Source: Rhizobiaceae bacterium (GTDB lineage Bacteria; Pseudomonadota; Alphaproteobacteria; Rhizobiales; Rhizobiaceae). From it: a DNA stretch of 52,292 nt. Below the pieces are notes generated by a model. The model was not told where the DNA came from. It worked only from the letters and a program-made list of their open reading frames with translations, and made no database searches. This document shows positions 1 through 9,033 of the stretch, in pieces; within the stretch, counting starts at the first letter, position 1; each line of letters begins with the position of its first letter. The stretch lies in assembly GCA_023953775.1 (NCBI GenBank), contig JAMLJD010000025.1, positions 1 to 52,292 on the forward strand, given 5' to 3'. The position numbers and the translations under genes are program-made.

Positions 1-2140
1 TATTGTCCGGCGAACCATCTTCGCGAACCGTCAAGGAGCCGCTTACGCTTCTGTTGTTACGTAGCAGAACGGAATTTGTACTCGTGCCATCGGCCCAGTC
101 TCCATTCTGCACAAACATGGTTGCGTAGTTAGATGCAGCTCCCGTGCTGTCTATGGCGCGCACGGTGATGTATTCGGCGCCCGCCCCTCTTCCTCGATAA
201 CGTAGTCGGTTAAATTCTTCTATCGTAAGCGAATGCCATGTTTGGGGGGCAAGGACGGTATCGCCAAGGTAGATGGCTCCTGCCCCACGACTGGTTTCCT
301 TGACAAGGACATATTCGACATCACCGTCAGCATCGCTGACATGGAACATCGAGGTCAGAGATTGCCGCCGGGAAACCAGTTCTCGCCTCTGATAACCTAG
401 GGTGATTTGCGGCGCAGCAGGCTCGACCAGATTGATAGTTCGGTCGGTAAATACAAGCTGTTCCACATTGGTGATATATCCACGGTAGCGCGGTCCCGGG
501 GCACTCGAATTGTTACGGAAATAGATTCTACCGCCTTCAAGCGTGGTAAGTTCCACGGAGTTATAAGAAAGCTGGAAGTCGACACGGTCAAAGCCGCTTT
601 CACCGTCAATAATTATTCCGCCCGCCCGTATAATAAACGTGTCGTTCCCATCTCCGCCGAAAATATCTCTGCCGCCGCAGATTATTGTATCATCACCGCC
701 GCCGCCGTACACAATGTCGGCCCCACCGAGGCTGGCATCTATAATATTATCTTGGTCATTGCCGCGTAGAGTGTCGGCGTATCTTGTTCCGACTATGTTT
801 TCAATGGAGACGACGTCAGGATTATTTTCAAGGCTAAAGGAGATTCCTCCCGCATAACGCCATCTGAAGTCAATAGTATCGTTCCCCGCACCCCCATTGA
901 TATATCCTACGTCATGGACAACGAAAGTATCGTCACCGCCTCTGCCGTACAATTCATCCAGCGCGGCAACCTGTGATTCTCCAGTGTGCTCCATAAAATG
1001 ACTTTGTATGACATTATCGTTGTCATCGCCTCGAATAATGTCGCTCTCGTAACTGCCGATAATATTCTCGACATTCCTTATTGTGTCGCCCTCGGCATGC
1101 CCTCCCGAAGCTTCACCAGTCTGAAGATCGATGACGATCCCGTCGCTCCAGTAGTTGTCCGGCGGATGACCCCACTCCTGGTAGGCCTCGTGGAACCAGA
1201 AACGCGAGCGGGAATAGGCAAGTGTGTCTTCTCCATCACCACCATCGATGTGATCGGAGCCATCGCCGCCGTTCAGATAGTCGTTTCCATCCTCGCCAAG
1301 AAGAAGGTCATTTCCGAACTCTCCGTAAATAATGTCGTTGCCATCGCCCCCGTTGAGGGCGTCGTTTCCGTAAATGAGCCCGTCTCGCCAGTCTCCGTAG
1401 CCAGGTGCGATATCCCCATAGATCGTATCGTCTCCGGACATGCCGAAGATGGTATCGTCGCCCCTGCCTCCGGTCAGGATATCGTTATCGGCTCCGCCAT
1501 TGATCGTGTCGTCCCCGTCGCCGCCATTGACTCGGTCAGCGCCACCGCCGGAAATGACGGTATCGTCCCCGGCGCGGGAGTTTATGGTGTCTGTTCCCTC
1601 ACCAGCCTGGATGAAGTCGGATGAGTCGGTGGATCTGACTTCGCTGTCATAGTTCCCCGTGTAAATAAATGCGCCGCCGCTATAGGCGCTTGCACTGTCA
1701 AATCTGACGCTGATTGATTCCGTTGATGTCAGTTCAACTTCAAACAATCTATCTGTTCTGCCGGAATCCCGGAAATCGATCACGACCGGCTCCGCTGAAG
1801 TGCCGACGATCGTGAACCGGGCATCATCCTGTCCGGATCCGCCATCGATCCACTGGCGCGCGAAGTTGCCGTCCACCTGAAATTGAAACTGGTCGTTCCC
1901 GTCCTCGCCGTAAAAGCGGTTTGATCCTTCCCAGTCGTAAAACGTGTCGTTTCCGACGCCACCATAGCTGGTGTCATCGCCTAGACCGCCCCACAGTCGA
2001 TCATTGCCGGTGCCGCCTCTGATCGTGTCATTGCCTCGGCGCCCATACAGTGTATCGTTTCCACCATAGCCGAAGATTTCGTCGTCATCGGCGGTGCCCG
2101 TGCGGGTATCGTTTCCATTCGTCCCATCGATGCGGGCCAT
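1..2140 (-). CDS. RTX-type calcium-binding repeat protein, C-terminus beyond left edge
   Basis: Reading the minus strand from the ATG at 2140 gives 713 open codons to the window edge. An AGGAG ribosome site lies about 9 bases upstream. There is no N-terminal signal peptide, and the protein begins almost directly with glycine/aspartate nonapeptides such as GGNDTLYGR. Clusters of the GGxGxDxxx type recur near residues 20-75, 185-305, 395-425 and 460-500. Such repeats form calcium-binding parallel beta-rolls in proteins exported by type I secretion, whose signal would lie in the missing C-terminus. After about residue 540 the repeats stop and a section containing VSDADGD follows, suggestive of a cadherin-like or adhesin domain. 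No secretion ATPase or membrane fusion protein is in the window. Codon use is visibly less GC-biased than in the core genes, which suggests acquisition. The specific role (adhesin, S-layer or enzyme) cannot be told. Confidence 0.85.
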   Translation of the reverse strand, partial: MARIDGTNGNDTRTGTADDDEIFGYGGNDTLYGRRGNDTIRGGTGNDRLWGGLGDDTSYGGVGNDTFYDWEGSNRFYGEDGNDQFQFQVDGNFARQWIDGGSGQDDARFTIVGTSAEPVVIDFRDSGRTDRLFEVELTSTESISVRFDSASAYSGGAFIYTGNYDSEVRSTDSSDFIQAGEGTDTINSRAGDDTVISGGGADRVNGGDGDDTINGGADNDILTGGRGDDTIFGMSGDDTIYGDIAPGYGDWRDGLIYGNDALNGGDGNDIIYGEFGNDLLLGEDGNDYLNGGDGSDHIDGGDGEDTLAYSRSRFWFHEAYQEWGHPPDNYWSDGIVIDLQTGEASGGHAEGDTIRNVENIIGSYESDIIRGDDNDNVIQSHFMEHTGESQVAALDELYGRGGDDTFVVHDVGYINGGAGNDTIDFRWRYAGGISFSLENNPDVVSIENIVGTRYADTLRGNDQDNIIDASLGGADIVYGGGGDDTIICGGRDIFGGDGNDTFIIRAGGIIIDGESGFDRVDFQLSYNSVELTTLEGGRIYFRNNSSAPGPRYRGYITNVEQLVFTDRTINLVEPAAPQITLGYQRRELVSRRQSLTSMFHVSDADGDVEYVLVKETSRGAGAIYLGDTVLAPQTWHSLTIEEFNRLRYRGRGAGAEYITVRAIDSTGAASNYATMFVQNGDWADGTSTNSVLLRNNRSVSGSLTVREDGSPDN

Positions 2141-2620
2141 CTGACGGCGCTCCTGTTCGTCTTGCTCAATCCAGAGTCATGCCCGAAGACTAGCACCTCG
2201 ACCAAGGTCGCAAAAGACTCGGGGAGCGTTACAGCGCAGCGTACCAGGCCTGCCGGGCGTTTGTTTACCTTACCTTGCAGGCCAGCAATTCGGGGCGATT
2301 CACCTAGTAAATCTAAAGGTGATCACCAGGTGTGACCCCAACAATGTATAGGGGATAAACTATAAATAACCCGGGAATTTGCGTGTAGTCTGACCCGAGT
2401 GGCCGGCACCGAGGCGGTCGGTGGTAAAAAGGCATGGAGAGAGAAGTTTCAGATTCGTATTTTTCGTATGCGCTTGATCAATCAAGGTCGAATAGCACGA
2501 TATACCGATTTTATAAAAAACGCGGGTCAGGAGGCTGTTTATATTAAAATCGAGGAAAATGAATGAAGCGAAAAAGATGTTTTCGCTGTATTTGTAATGA
2601 TATTGGTAGCTGTTGTTTTG
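2141..2620. other. AT-rich 480-base intergenic stretch
   Basis: This spacer separates the aldehyde dehydrogenase stop from the RTX start and must hold the RTX promoter. The part from 2300 to 2620 is clearly richer in A and T than its surroundings. It contains a perfect 10-base palindrome at 2318-2327 and a possible very small reading frame at 2559-2650. I see no RNA gene and no convincing terminator. Confidence 0.6.
2300..2336. promoter_or_regulatory. Nested inverted repeats, candidate operator upstream of the RTX gene
   Basis: TCACCT at 2300-2305 is mirrored by AGGTGA at 2317-2322. The centre GGTGATCACC (2318-2327) is a perfect palindrome, and CAGGTG follows at 2327-2332. Repeated CACCT/AGGTG half-sites of this kind resemble a dimeric repressor or activator site. 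No regulator can be assigned. It sits about 160-200 bases upstream of the RTX start codon. Confidence 0.3.
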
Positions 2621-4069
2621 TCATTTGGAATTTCTCACGCGCATCTTTAGATGCCTGGTTTCGCGGAAGGCGTCGATGCCTTCGCGACCCAGCTCCCTGC
2701 CGATCCCGCTCATCTTCCAGCCGCCGAACGGCGCCTGCAGCTCGCTCGTATCGTTGACGTTGACGCCGATGGCGCCCGCCTCGATGCGCTCCGCGAGGCT
2801 CCAGGCGCGCTCTAGGTCGCCGGAATAGACGTAGGCCGCAAGGCCGAAGGGCAGGGCGTTGGCGACCTGCAGCGCCTCGGCATCGTCGTCGACCGGACGG
2901 ATCGCGGCCAGCGGCCCGAACGTCTCCTCTGTCAGGGCAAGCGCGTCGTCCGGCACCTCGTCGACCACTGCCGGATTGAAGAAGAAACCCTTGTCGTAGG
3001 CGCCGCCTTTCGGCTGCCCGCCGCCGCGGAGAAGTTTGCCGCCGCGCCGCACGGCATCCTCCAGATGCGTCGTGACGCGCGTGCGCACGCTTTCGTTCAG
3101 CACCGGCCCGTAGAGCACGCCCGGTTCAACGCCGTGGCCGAGCTCGATCTTGCGTGTCTCCTCCACCAGCGCCTCGGCGAACGCCTTGTGGATGCCGCGT
3201 GAGACGAGGATCCGGTTCACCGCGATGCAGATCTGCCCCATGTTGGAGAACGAGCGCCGCGCGGCGGCGGCGGCTGCCTCCTGCGGGTCGGCATCGTCGA
3301 GCACGATGAACGGGCACTGGCCGCCGAGTTCCAGCGACAGCCGCTTCAGATTGGAAGCGGCCGCGCGCATGATCGACTGTCCGGCCGGCACCGAGGCCGT
3401 GGCCGAGATCATCCGGATGCCGGGATGCTCGGCCAGTGCCGCGCCCACCTCGGGGCCGGTTCCCGGCAGGTCGTTGAGCACGCCCGCCGGCAGGCCTGCC
3501 TCGGCGAAGCACTCGACGACCTGACCGATCGCCAGCGGCGTTTCGTGCGGCGGCTTGACGACCAGCGTGCAGCCGGCCGCGAGCACCGGCCCGACCTTCC
3601 AGGCATAGAGGTCGACGGGGTAGTTCCACGGCACGATGCCGCCCACCACGCCGACTGGCGCCGTCGAGACGAGATTGCGGATGTCGTGCCGCGACGATGG
3701 CCGGATCGACCCGCCGAGGCGGCGTCCTTCCTCGGCGTAGAAGCGGATCACCTCGATGCCGAACAGGATCTCCTTCTTCGCGTCGGGAACCGGCTTGCCC
3801 TGTTCGCGGGTCAGCGTTTCGGCGATCGCGTCGACCCGCTCCGCGATCAGGTCGGCGGCGCGGTGAAGGATGCGTGCGCGCTGATCGGGATGCGTTTCGG
3901 CCCATGCCGGCAGCGCCTTCGCCGCGGCCTCGACCGCGCGGTCGACGTCCCTGCGGCTCGCCAGCGCGCTGGAGCCGACTGGCGCGCCGGTCGCCGGATC
4001 GGCGATCGCGATCCGCTTGCCGTCTGCGGCGTCGGCCCAGGCGCCATCGATGTAGAGCTTGCGTTCCAT
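2621..4069 (-). CDS. Aldehyde dehydrogenase family protein, last gene of the BMP transporter operon
   Basis: The 482-residue product covers the whole NAD(P)-dependent aldehyde dehydrogenase fold. Key residues are visible: Asn149 in PWNYP, Lys172 in VVKPP, the general base Glu247 in LELGG and the catalytic Cys281 in GQIC. It would oxidise an aldehyde to the acid or CoA-independent product in the cytosol. I chose the ATG at 4069 because the preceding SIS-domain gene stops at 4075, leaving a 5-base gap, and the first residues match the family N-terminus. It is co-directional and tightly packed with the nucleoside phosphorylase, kinase and importer genes, so it probably oxidises an aldehyde released late in that pathway. 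The substrate is not predictable from the sequence; succinate-, aldose- or aminobutyraldehyde-type enzymes all share these motifs. Confidence 0.9.
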   Translation of the reverse strand: MERKLYIDGAWADAADGKRIAIADPATGAPVGSSALASRRDVDRAVEAAAKALPAWAETHPDQRARILHRAADLIAERVDAIAETLTREQGKPVPDAKKEILFGIEVIRFYAEEGRRLGGSIRPSSRHDIRNLVSTAPVGVVGGIVPWNYPVDLYAWKVGPVLAAGCTLVVKPPHETPLAIGQVVECFAEAGLPAGVLNDLPGTGPEVGAALAEHPGIRMISATASVPAGQSIMRAAASNLKRLSLELGGQCPFIVLDDADPQEAAAAAARRSFSNMGQICIAVNRILVSRGIHKAFAEALVEETRKIELGHGVEPGVLYGPVLNESVRTRVTTHLEDAVRRGGKLLRGGGQPKGGAYDKGFFFNPAVVDEVPDDALALTEETFGPLAAIRPVDDDAEALQVANALPFGLAAYVYSGDLERAWSLAERIEAGAIGVNVNDTSELQAPFGGWKMSGIGRELGREGIDAFRETRHLKMRVRNSK

Positions 4070-4074
4070 GGACT

Positions 4075-4845
4075 TCACCGTGCCTTCAGCCGCCGCCACA
4101 GCTCCTCGTAGTTCTCGTCGTTCTGCCGGTTGGCGGCCTCCTTGCCCGTCGTGTTCGGATTGACCATCACATATGGCGTCACGCCGCGCTCCACGAGCTT
4201 CTCCGCCGTCGCCGAGACGATGGCATGGGCGATCGCGATGGTGACGCTGGTCGAGCTCGCGCCGACGGGATGCTCCAGCCCGTCGATCTTCAGCGCCGCG
4301 TCGGCCTTCGGAATGCCGGTGTCGATCACCACGTCGGCCACCTCGAACAGCCGCTTGCCCGACGAGTGGCGCGACGGCGTGGCCGATGAATGCGGGATCG
4401 ACGTCACCGCGATCACCTTCAGCCCGCGCGCCTTGCAGTCGAGCGCGATGTCGAGGATCACGGCGTTGATGCCCGAATGCGAGAACAGGATCATCGTGTC
4501 GGCCGGGTCGATCTGGTGCGAGCGCATGATCGCTGTGCCATAGCCTTCCTGGGCATGGATGAAGCGGTACTGCCGCGCGCCCATGTCGCCCCACACATGG
4601 TGGAACGAGATCATCGTGCTTTCCACGATCGGCCGGAAGCCGACCACCGTGCCGGTGCGCGGAAAGGTCTCGAGCGCGGGAAGGGCGCCGTGCCCGGTGC
4701 CGAAGGTGAAGGCGAGCTTGCCGGCTGCGATCGAGTCGGCGCAATGGCCGGCGGCGGCCTCGATCGCGGTTGCCTGTGTCGTGCGCACGGTTTCCAGCCG
4801 TTCGGCGAGCGAGCCGAAATAGCGGTCGATGAGCGATGAGGTCAT
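4075..4845 (-). CDS. SIS-domain sugar isomerase-like protein (UPF0309 type)
   Basis: This 256-residue protein carries one sugar-isomerase (SIS) domain. The loop FGTGHG near residues 48-53 and the serine-containing FSHSGINAV near 121-129 are the phosphosugar-binding elements of the fold. Length and N-terminal helix match the UPF0309 group, whose members sit beside carbohydrate kinases. Members bind or isomerise phosphosugars, but the exact reaction of this group is not established to my knowledge. It lies 37 bases after the nucleoside phosphorylase stop and 5 bases before the aldehyde dehydrogenase. The inferred role is conversion of a phosphopentose produced by the phosphorylase or kinase. 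Confidence 0.8.
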   Translation of the reverse strand: MTSSLIDRYFGSLAERLETVRTTQATAIEAAAGHCADSIAAGKLAFTFGTGHGALPALETFPRTGTVVGFRPIVESTMISFHHVWGDMGARQYRFIHAQEGYGTAIMRSHQIDPADTMILFSHSGINAVILDIALDCKARGLKVIAVTSIPHSSATPSRHSSGKRLFEVADVVIDTGIPKADAALKIDGLEHPVGASSTSVTIAIAHAIVSATAEKLVERGVTPYVMVNPNTTGKEAANRQNDENYEELWRRLKAR

Positions 4846-4882
4846 GGTCTTTTCCCGTAATGTCGTTCGTGATGGTTGCGGC

Positions 4883-5656
4883 TCACGCCGGTAGCGCGGC
4901 GAGCGTGTCGAGCGCGACGTCGAACAGCTCCGCCTCGGCTTCCGCCATCGCGCTCTCGCCGATCTTGTCCTGGCTGTGCGCGTCGACGGTCGCCACGCAC
5001 AGCGTCGAGGCGCGCGCCCCGAGCACGCGGGCGGCGACCAGCAGCGCCGACGTCTCCATGTCGGTGCCGATCAGCCCCATCCGCTCGATGTCGGACTGGA
5101 GTTTGCCGATCATCTCGCGCCGCGCGCCCGACAGCCCGAACATCTCGGTGTAGAAGCCGTCATAGGTGCCGAATATGCCCGCATGCCAGGCGCGCGACCC
5201 GCCGCCGAGCCGCTGCCTGAGCGCGCTGTTGAGGTCGAAATCGGCGATCGCCGGGAAGCCGGGCGGCGCGTAGCTGTTCGAGGTGCCGTCGGCGCGCAGC
5301 GCGCCGTCCGCCAGCACGAAGTCGCCCAGCGCGGCCGGCGGGATCGCCATCGCCGTGCCGATGCGTAGGAAGGTGCGGATGCCGAGCGCATAGAGCTCGT
5401 GCAGGACGATCGTGGCGATCGGCGCGCCCATCCCGAAGGCCGTCGCGGTGATCCGCCGCCCCGCCCGCACTCCCGTCACCGTGCGCAGCCCGCGGTTTTC
5501 CGGCAGGAACACCGGGTCCTCGAGATGGTTGGCGATCCGCGCGATCCGCGCCGGGTCGCCGATCAGGATGGCGGCGTCGCCGACATCGTCCCTGCCTGCG
5601 CCGATATACCAGGCGCGATCCGAGCGTTCTTCTTGGGTCATGTCAGGCACTTTCAT
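4883..5656 (-). CDS. Nucleoside phosphorylase (PNP/UDP family)
   Basis: The 257-residue product has the phosphate-binding motif ILIGDPARI at about residues 30-38 and a late IGTDMETSA segment, typical of the purine nucleoside/uridine phosphorylase family. These enzymes cleave a nucleoside with phosphate to a free base and (deoxy)ribose-1-phosphate. The ATG at 5656 overlaps the kinase stop by 4 bases (ATGA), which supports that start; a second ATG at 5641 would remove five residues. Between-family features do not settle whether the base is a purine, pyrimidine or something else. It is coupled to a BMP-type importer, a family known for nucleoside uptake, which fits a nucleoside catabolic operon. 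Confidence 0.85.
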   Translation of the reverse strand: MKVPDMTQEERSDRAWYIGAGRDDVGDAAILIGDPARIARIANHLEDPVFLPENRGLRTVTGVRAGRRITATAFGMGAPIATIVLHELYALGIRTFLRIGTAMAIPPAALGDFVLADGALRADGTSNSYAPPGFPAIADFDLNSALRQRLGGGSRAWHAGIFGTYDGFYTEMFGLSGARREMIGKLQSDIERMGLIGTDMETSALLVAARVLGARASTLCVATVDAHSQDKIGESAMAEAEAELFDVALDTLAALPA

Positions 5657-6522
5657 GTTGAGCTGGCTTGCCGGCGGCCGAGCAGCGCGCGCGCGGCACG
5701 ATGGCCGGCCTCGATGATCGTCCGCAAGTCGGTTTCGCCGCCGGCCAGCGCCGAGATCGTGCCGCCGGCGAACGTGTCGCCCGCGCCGGTCGGGTCGGCG
5801 GTTTCGATGGGTGCGGTCGGGACCGAGACGGACTGGTCATCCCGCCGCGCTGTCGCGCCGTCCTCGCCGCGGGTTTCGATGACGATCTGCCCCGCTGCCG
5901 GTTCCCGCGCGCCGGCAAGGGCCGCGTCGAGGAAACCGGCCTCGGCCCGGCTGTGGCAAATCAGGTCGGCGCGCCCGGCGAGCCGCGCGGCGAGATCGCC
6001 GGGCATCGCGCGCGGGTCGTCCTTGACCACCCAGGCGAGCTTCGCGTCCGGGCGCAGCGCGTCGAGTGCGGCCCGCGTCGCGGCGGCCGGGCCGATCGTG
6101 ACGCACAGCCAGTCCGCGTCCGCGATCAGGCCGCGCTGCGCCTCGGTCAGGGCGAGGTCGGCCGGCATGCCCGGATCGTAGAGACAGGAGCAGCCGCCGG
6201 CCGGATCATAGGCGAGGATCGCGATCGGCGTACGGGCATCCGCCAGCATCGCGACGCCCTCGACGGCAACGTGCCGCGCGCGGAGCTGCTCGACATAGCG
6301 TTGTCCCGCATCGTCTTTGCCGACCCAGCTTATCGGACAGGTGCCGCGCATGCCCGCAGCAGCCAGCGCGGCGGCGACATAGGCCGGGCTGCCGCCGAGC
6401 CGCGGCCAGGCCTCGTCGCGGCGGTCGACGATCGTCGCCGTCCGCCCGGGCGTCGGCACGGCGTCTAGCATCGCCACGTGGTCGAGGCTCGCATAGCCGA
6501 TGATGGCGACCCCCGCTTTCAT
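5653..6522 (-). CDS. PfkB-family (ribokinase-like) sugar or nucleoside kinase
   Basis: The 289-residue protein shows the PfkB family signature DPTGAGDTFAGG at residues 243-254, with Asp249 as the expected catalytic base, and an N-terminal substrate loop GGSPAYVA near 43-50. The family phosphorylates sugars, nucleosides or sugar phosphates with ATP. The ATG at 6522 overlaps the hydrolase stop as ATGA, and its own stop overlaps the nucleoside phosphorylase start in the same way, so translation is probably coupled on both sides. Substrate specificity cannot be read off; ribose, ribose-1-phosphate or a nucleoside are plausible given the neighbours. Confidence 0.88.
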   Translation of the reverse strand: MKAGVAIIGYASLDHVAMLDAVPTPGRTATIVDRRDEAWPRLGGSPAYVAAALAAAGMRGTCPISWVGKDDAGQRYVEQLRARHVAVEGVAMLADARTPIAILAYDPAGGCSCLYDPGMPADLALTEAQRGLIADADWLCVTIGPAAATRAALDALRPDAKLAWVVKDDPRAMPGDLAARLAGRADLICHSRAEAGFLDAALAGAREPAAGQIVIETRGEDGATARRDDQSVSVPTAPIETADPTGAGDTFAGGTISALAGGETDLRTIIEAGHRAARALLGRRQASST

Positions 6523-7088
6523 CGCGACAGCATCTCCACGGCGTCCGCCAGCGGCACCACGCGCCCCATATAGCGCTCGATGTCCTCCAGCGACGCCTCG
6601 GCGAGGTGAGGGCGGTTCGAATTGGTCGCCTCGAGCGCGATGACCGGCTCGAAGCCGTTGGCGAACGCGTCCTGCGCGGTCGCGCGGATGCAGACATTGG
6701 TCTTCACGCCGGCGATCACCACGCGGGTCACGCCCTGCTCGTGCAGGAACAAGGCCAGGTCGGTGCCGAAGAACGCGCTGAAGCGGCGCTTGAAGACCAC
6801 CGTCTCGTTGTCGCCGCGCGGCTCGAAATCGGCATGGAACGCCGCGTCGCTTTCCCCTTCGATATGGTGGACGGGCAGCTTGCGCCACTCGAAGTCGTCG
6901 AAACCCTTGCGGTGCCGCTCGACCGCGTGAACCACGATAGCGCCGGAACCGGCCGCCGCCTTGCGCAGGGCGCGCATCGGTTCGAGCACCGCCTCGACGC
7001 CCGGATAGTGGTTTGGCTGCCCGGGCTCGAAGAACGAGCTGATCACGTCGACCAGGATCAGTGCCGTCTTTTCGGGTTTGGTCATCAT
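6519..7088 (-). CDS. Isochorismatase-family cysteine hydrolase
   Basis: This 189-residue cytosolic hydrolase has the complete catalytic triad of the family: Asp14 in LVDVISSFF, Lys100 in VFKRRFSAF and Cys133 in GVKTNVCIRA. Members hydrolyse amides or ureido groups (nicotinamidase, N-carbamoyl hydrolases) or vinyl ethers (isochorismate). Two adjacent ATGs exist; the first (7088) overlaps the permease stop as ATGA and is preferred. In this operon it would act on the base or an amide released from the imported compound. Nicotinamide from nicotinamide riboside is one idea that would explain phosphorylase, kinase and amidase together, but nothing in the sequence proves it. Confidence 0.88.
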   Translation of the reverse strand: MMTKPEKTALILVDVISSFFEPGQPNHYPGVEAVLEPMRALRKAAAGSGAIVVHAVERHRKGFDDFEWRKLPVHHIEGESDAAFHADFEPRGDNETVVFKRRFSAFFGTDLALFLHEQGVTRVVIAGVKTNVCIRATAQDAFANGFEPVIALEATNSNRPHLAEASLEDIERYMGRVVPLADAVEMLSR

Positions 7089-7984
7089 GCGGTTCCTTTG
7101 GCCCGGGATCGGCGCGTCGCGACCGCCATCATTGTCAACACGACGATCACCATCGCATAGGGCAGCATCTGCACCAGCTCCGCCGGCACGCCGCGGCCCT
7201 GCATCCGGATCTGGAAGGCGTCGAAGAAGCCGAACAGCAGCGCACCGAGCGCGGTCGGCCAAGGGTGGTTACGGCCGAAATAGAAGGCCGCGAGCGCGAT
7301 GAAGCCGCGCCCGGCCGTGATGCCCTCGTTGAAGATGCCGACCACGCCGATCGAGAGATAGGCGCCGGCCAGTCCCGACATCGCGCCCGCATAGACCGTT
7401 GAGGCATCGCGCAGCGTCAGCGGCTTTAGGCCGAGCGCGCGGGCCGCCTGTGGTGCAGCGCCTGCCGCCCGCAGCCTCAGCCCGGCGCGCGTGCGCCGCA
7501 GGAACCAGGCGGTCAGCGGAACCATGATCCACGCCGCCCAGGTGAGCGGATCGTGGCCGGAAAAAATTGCGCCGAGCACGGGGATGTCGGCGATCCCGGG
7601 GATGACGATCTCCGGCAGGCGCGCGACATCGGGCAGGTTGAGCGTGCCAGCGTTTCCGTAGGCGGATTTGAGGAAGAAGCGCACGAGCCCCGCACCGGCG
7701 ATGGTGAAGCCCAGCCCGACGATGATCTCGTTGGCGTCGAGCCGGGTCACCGCAAGCGACATCAGGAGCCCGAGCAAGGCGCCGATCGCGGCTGCCGCGA
7801 GCAGTGCCGCCGGCCAGCTCCCGCTCGCAGCCGATACGATCAGGCCGGTGAGCGCGCCGGCGAGCATCATGGAATCGAGGCCGATATTGACGATCCCGCC
7901 GACGCGGTTGACCAGCCCGCCCAGCGCCGCCAGCAAGAGCGGCGTCGTCATGACGATCGCAGCATGGATGACGTTGTCGATCAT
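7085..7984 (-). CDS. BMP-type ABC importer, second permease subunit
   Basis: The 299-residue hydrophobic protein belongs to the branched-chain/ribose-type ABC permeases (BPD_transp_2). The segment GGIVNIGLDSMMLAGA near residues 28-44 is the characteristic N-terminal motif of the second permease in BMP-family importers. It forms the inner-membrane channel with the preceding permease. The ATG at 7984 overlaps the stop of the first permease as ATGA, and its stop overlaps the hydrolase start. Six or more membrane spans alternate with short loops; the cytoplasmic loop contacting the ATPase is in the RLRAAGAAPQAARALG segment. Confidence 0.92.
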   Translation of the reverse strand: MIDNVIHAAIVMTTPLLLAALGGLVNRVGGIVNIGLDSMMLAGALTGLIVSAASGSWPAALLAAAAIGALLGLLMSLAVTRLDANEIIVGLGFTIAGAGLVRFFLKSAYGNAGTLNLPDVARLPEIVIPGIADIPVLGAIFSGHDPLTWAAWIMVPLTAWFLRRTRAGLRLRAAGAAPQAARALGLKPLTLRDASTVYAGAMSGLAGAYLSIGVVGIFNEGITAGRGFIALAAFYFGRNHPWPTALGALLFGFFDAFQIRMQGRGVPAELVQMLPYAMVIVVLTMMAVATRRSRAKGTA

Positions 7985-9033
7985 GCCGCGCGCCTCCGCC
8001 TGGCGATGATCCAGCCGAAGCGGGCCACCGCGAAGATCATCACCATGCCCTGGAGCACGTTGACGATCTCGATCGGCACGTCCGAGAAGAGCTGGATCGT
8101 CGCTCCCGAGGTCGCGAGCGCGCCGAAGAGGATGGCGGCGAGAAGAATGCCGACCGCCGAGCCGCGGCCGAGCAGCGCCACCGCGATGCCGGTGAAGCCG
8201 TAGCCCGGCGAGAAGCCCGAGACGAAGCGGCCGACGCTTCCGAGCGCGTGGATGCCGCCGGCGATGCCGCCGATCGCGCCGGACAGCAGCATCATCTTGA
8301 TGATCAGTACGGGCACGTCGATGCCGGACGCGATGGCGAAGCGTGCGTTGAGGCCGGCGATCCGGGTCTCGAAGCCGGAAGCGGTGCCGCGGTCCCAAAG
8401 CCAGTAGAGCACCAGCAGGCCGATGGCGATGAGGAACCCGGCATTGAGCGTCGAGGGCGGCATCAGCTTGGGAAGCCTTGCGGCCGCGTCGACCATCGGC
8501 GTCGCCGAATTGGCAGATCCGGGCGCCAGCAGCGGCCCGTTGACCAGATAGGCGGTCAGGCTGATGGCAATGAAGTTGAGCATCAGTGTGGTGACGACCT
8601 CGTCGACGTCGAGCCGCGCCTTCAGGACGCCCGGCAGCAGCATCCACAGCGCGCCGACGATGACCGAGGCCGCGAGCGCGAACGGGATCAGCACCGCCGC
8701 GGGCAGCCCGACGAAGGTGAAGCCGACATAGGCCGCGGCCAGTCCGCCGACGAACACGCAGCCTTCCACCCCGACATTGAAGGCGCCGGCGCGAAACGCG
8801 ATCGCCGTCGCCAGCCCGGTGAGGATCAGCGGTGTCGCGGCTGACAGCGTCGCCGCGATGCGCTTGACGCCGCCGAAGGATTCGACGGCCAGCAGGCCGT
8901 AGACGTCGATGGGATTGTGGCCCGCCAGCATCAGCACGACCGCCGCGGCCGCGAGCGCAACCAGCAGCGGCGTCAGCGCATCCATGATGGCGCGGCCTCT
9001 GCCGCCGGACGGCGCGATTGCGGGGCCGCTCAT
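7981..9033 (-). CDS. BMP-type ABC importer, first permease subunit
   Basis: The 350-residue integral membrane protein is the longer permease of the pair. Recognisable elements are LILTGLATAIAFRAGAFNVG near residues 69-88 and the later DVDEVVTTLMLNFIA segment, both typical of importers using BMP (Med) binding proteins. It starts at the ATG at 9033, overlapping the ATPase stop by 4 bases, and ends in a basic RRRR tail. Together with the second permease it forms the inner-membrane translocation path for the ligand captured by the binding protein. Confidence 0.92.
   Translation of the reverse strand: MSGPAIAPSGGRGRAIMDALTPLLVALAAAAVVLMLAGHNPIDVYGLLAVESFGGVKRIAATLSAATPLILTGLATAIAFRAGAFNVGVEGCVFVGGLAAAYVGFTFVGLPAAVLIPFALAASVIVGALWMLLPGVLKARLDVDEVVTTLMLNFIAISLTAYLVNGPLLAPGSANSATPMVDAAARLPKLMPPSTLNAGFLIAIGLLVLYWLWDRGTASGFETRIAGLNARFAIASGIDVPVLIIKMMLLSGAIGGIAGGIHALGSVGRFVSGFSPGYGFTGIAVALLGRGSAVGILLAAILFGALATSGATIQLFSDVPIEIVNVLQGMVMIFAVARFGWIIARRRRAA

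Noticed and set aside
1..2140. Tandem repeats in the RTX gene as a CRISPR-like array
   Set aside because: The repeats are protein-coding nonapeptides with variable bases and no spacers; no CRISPR array was seen anywhere.
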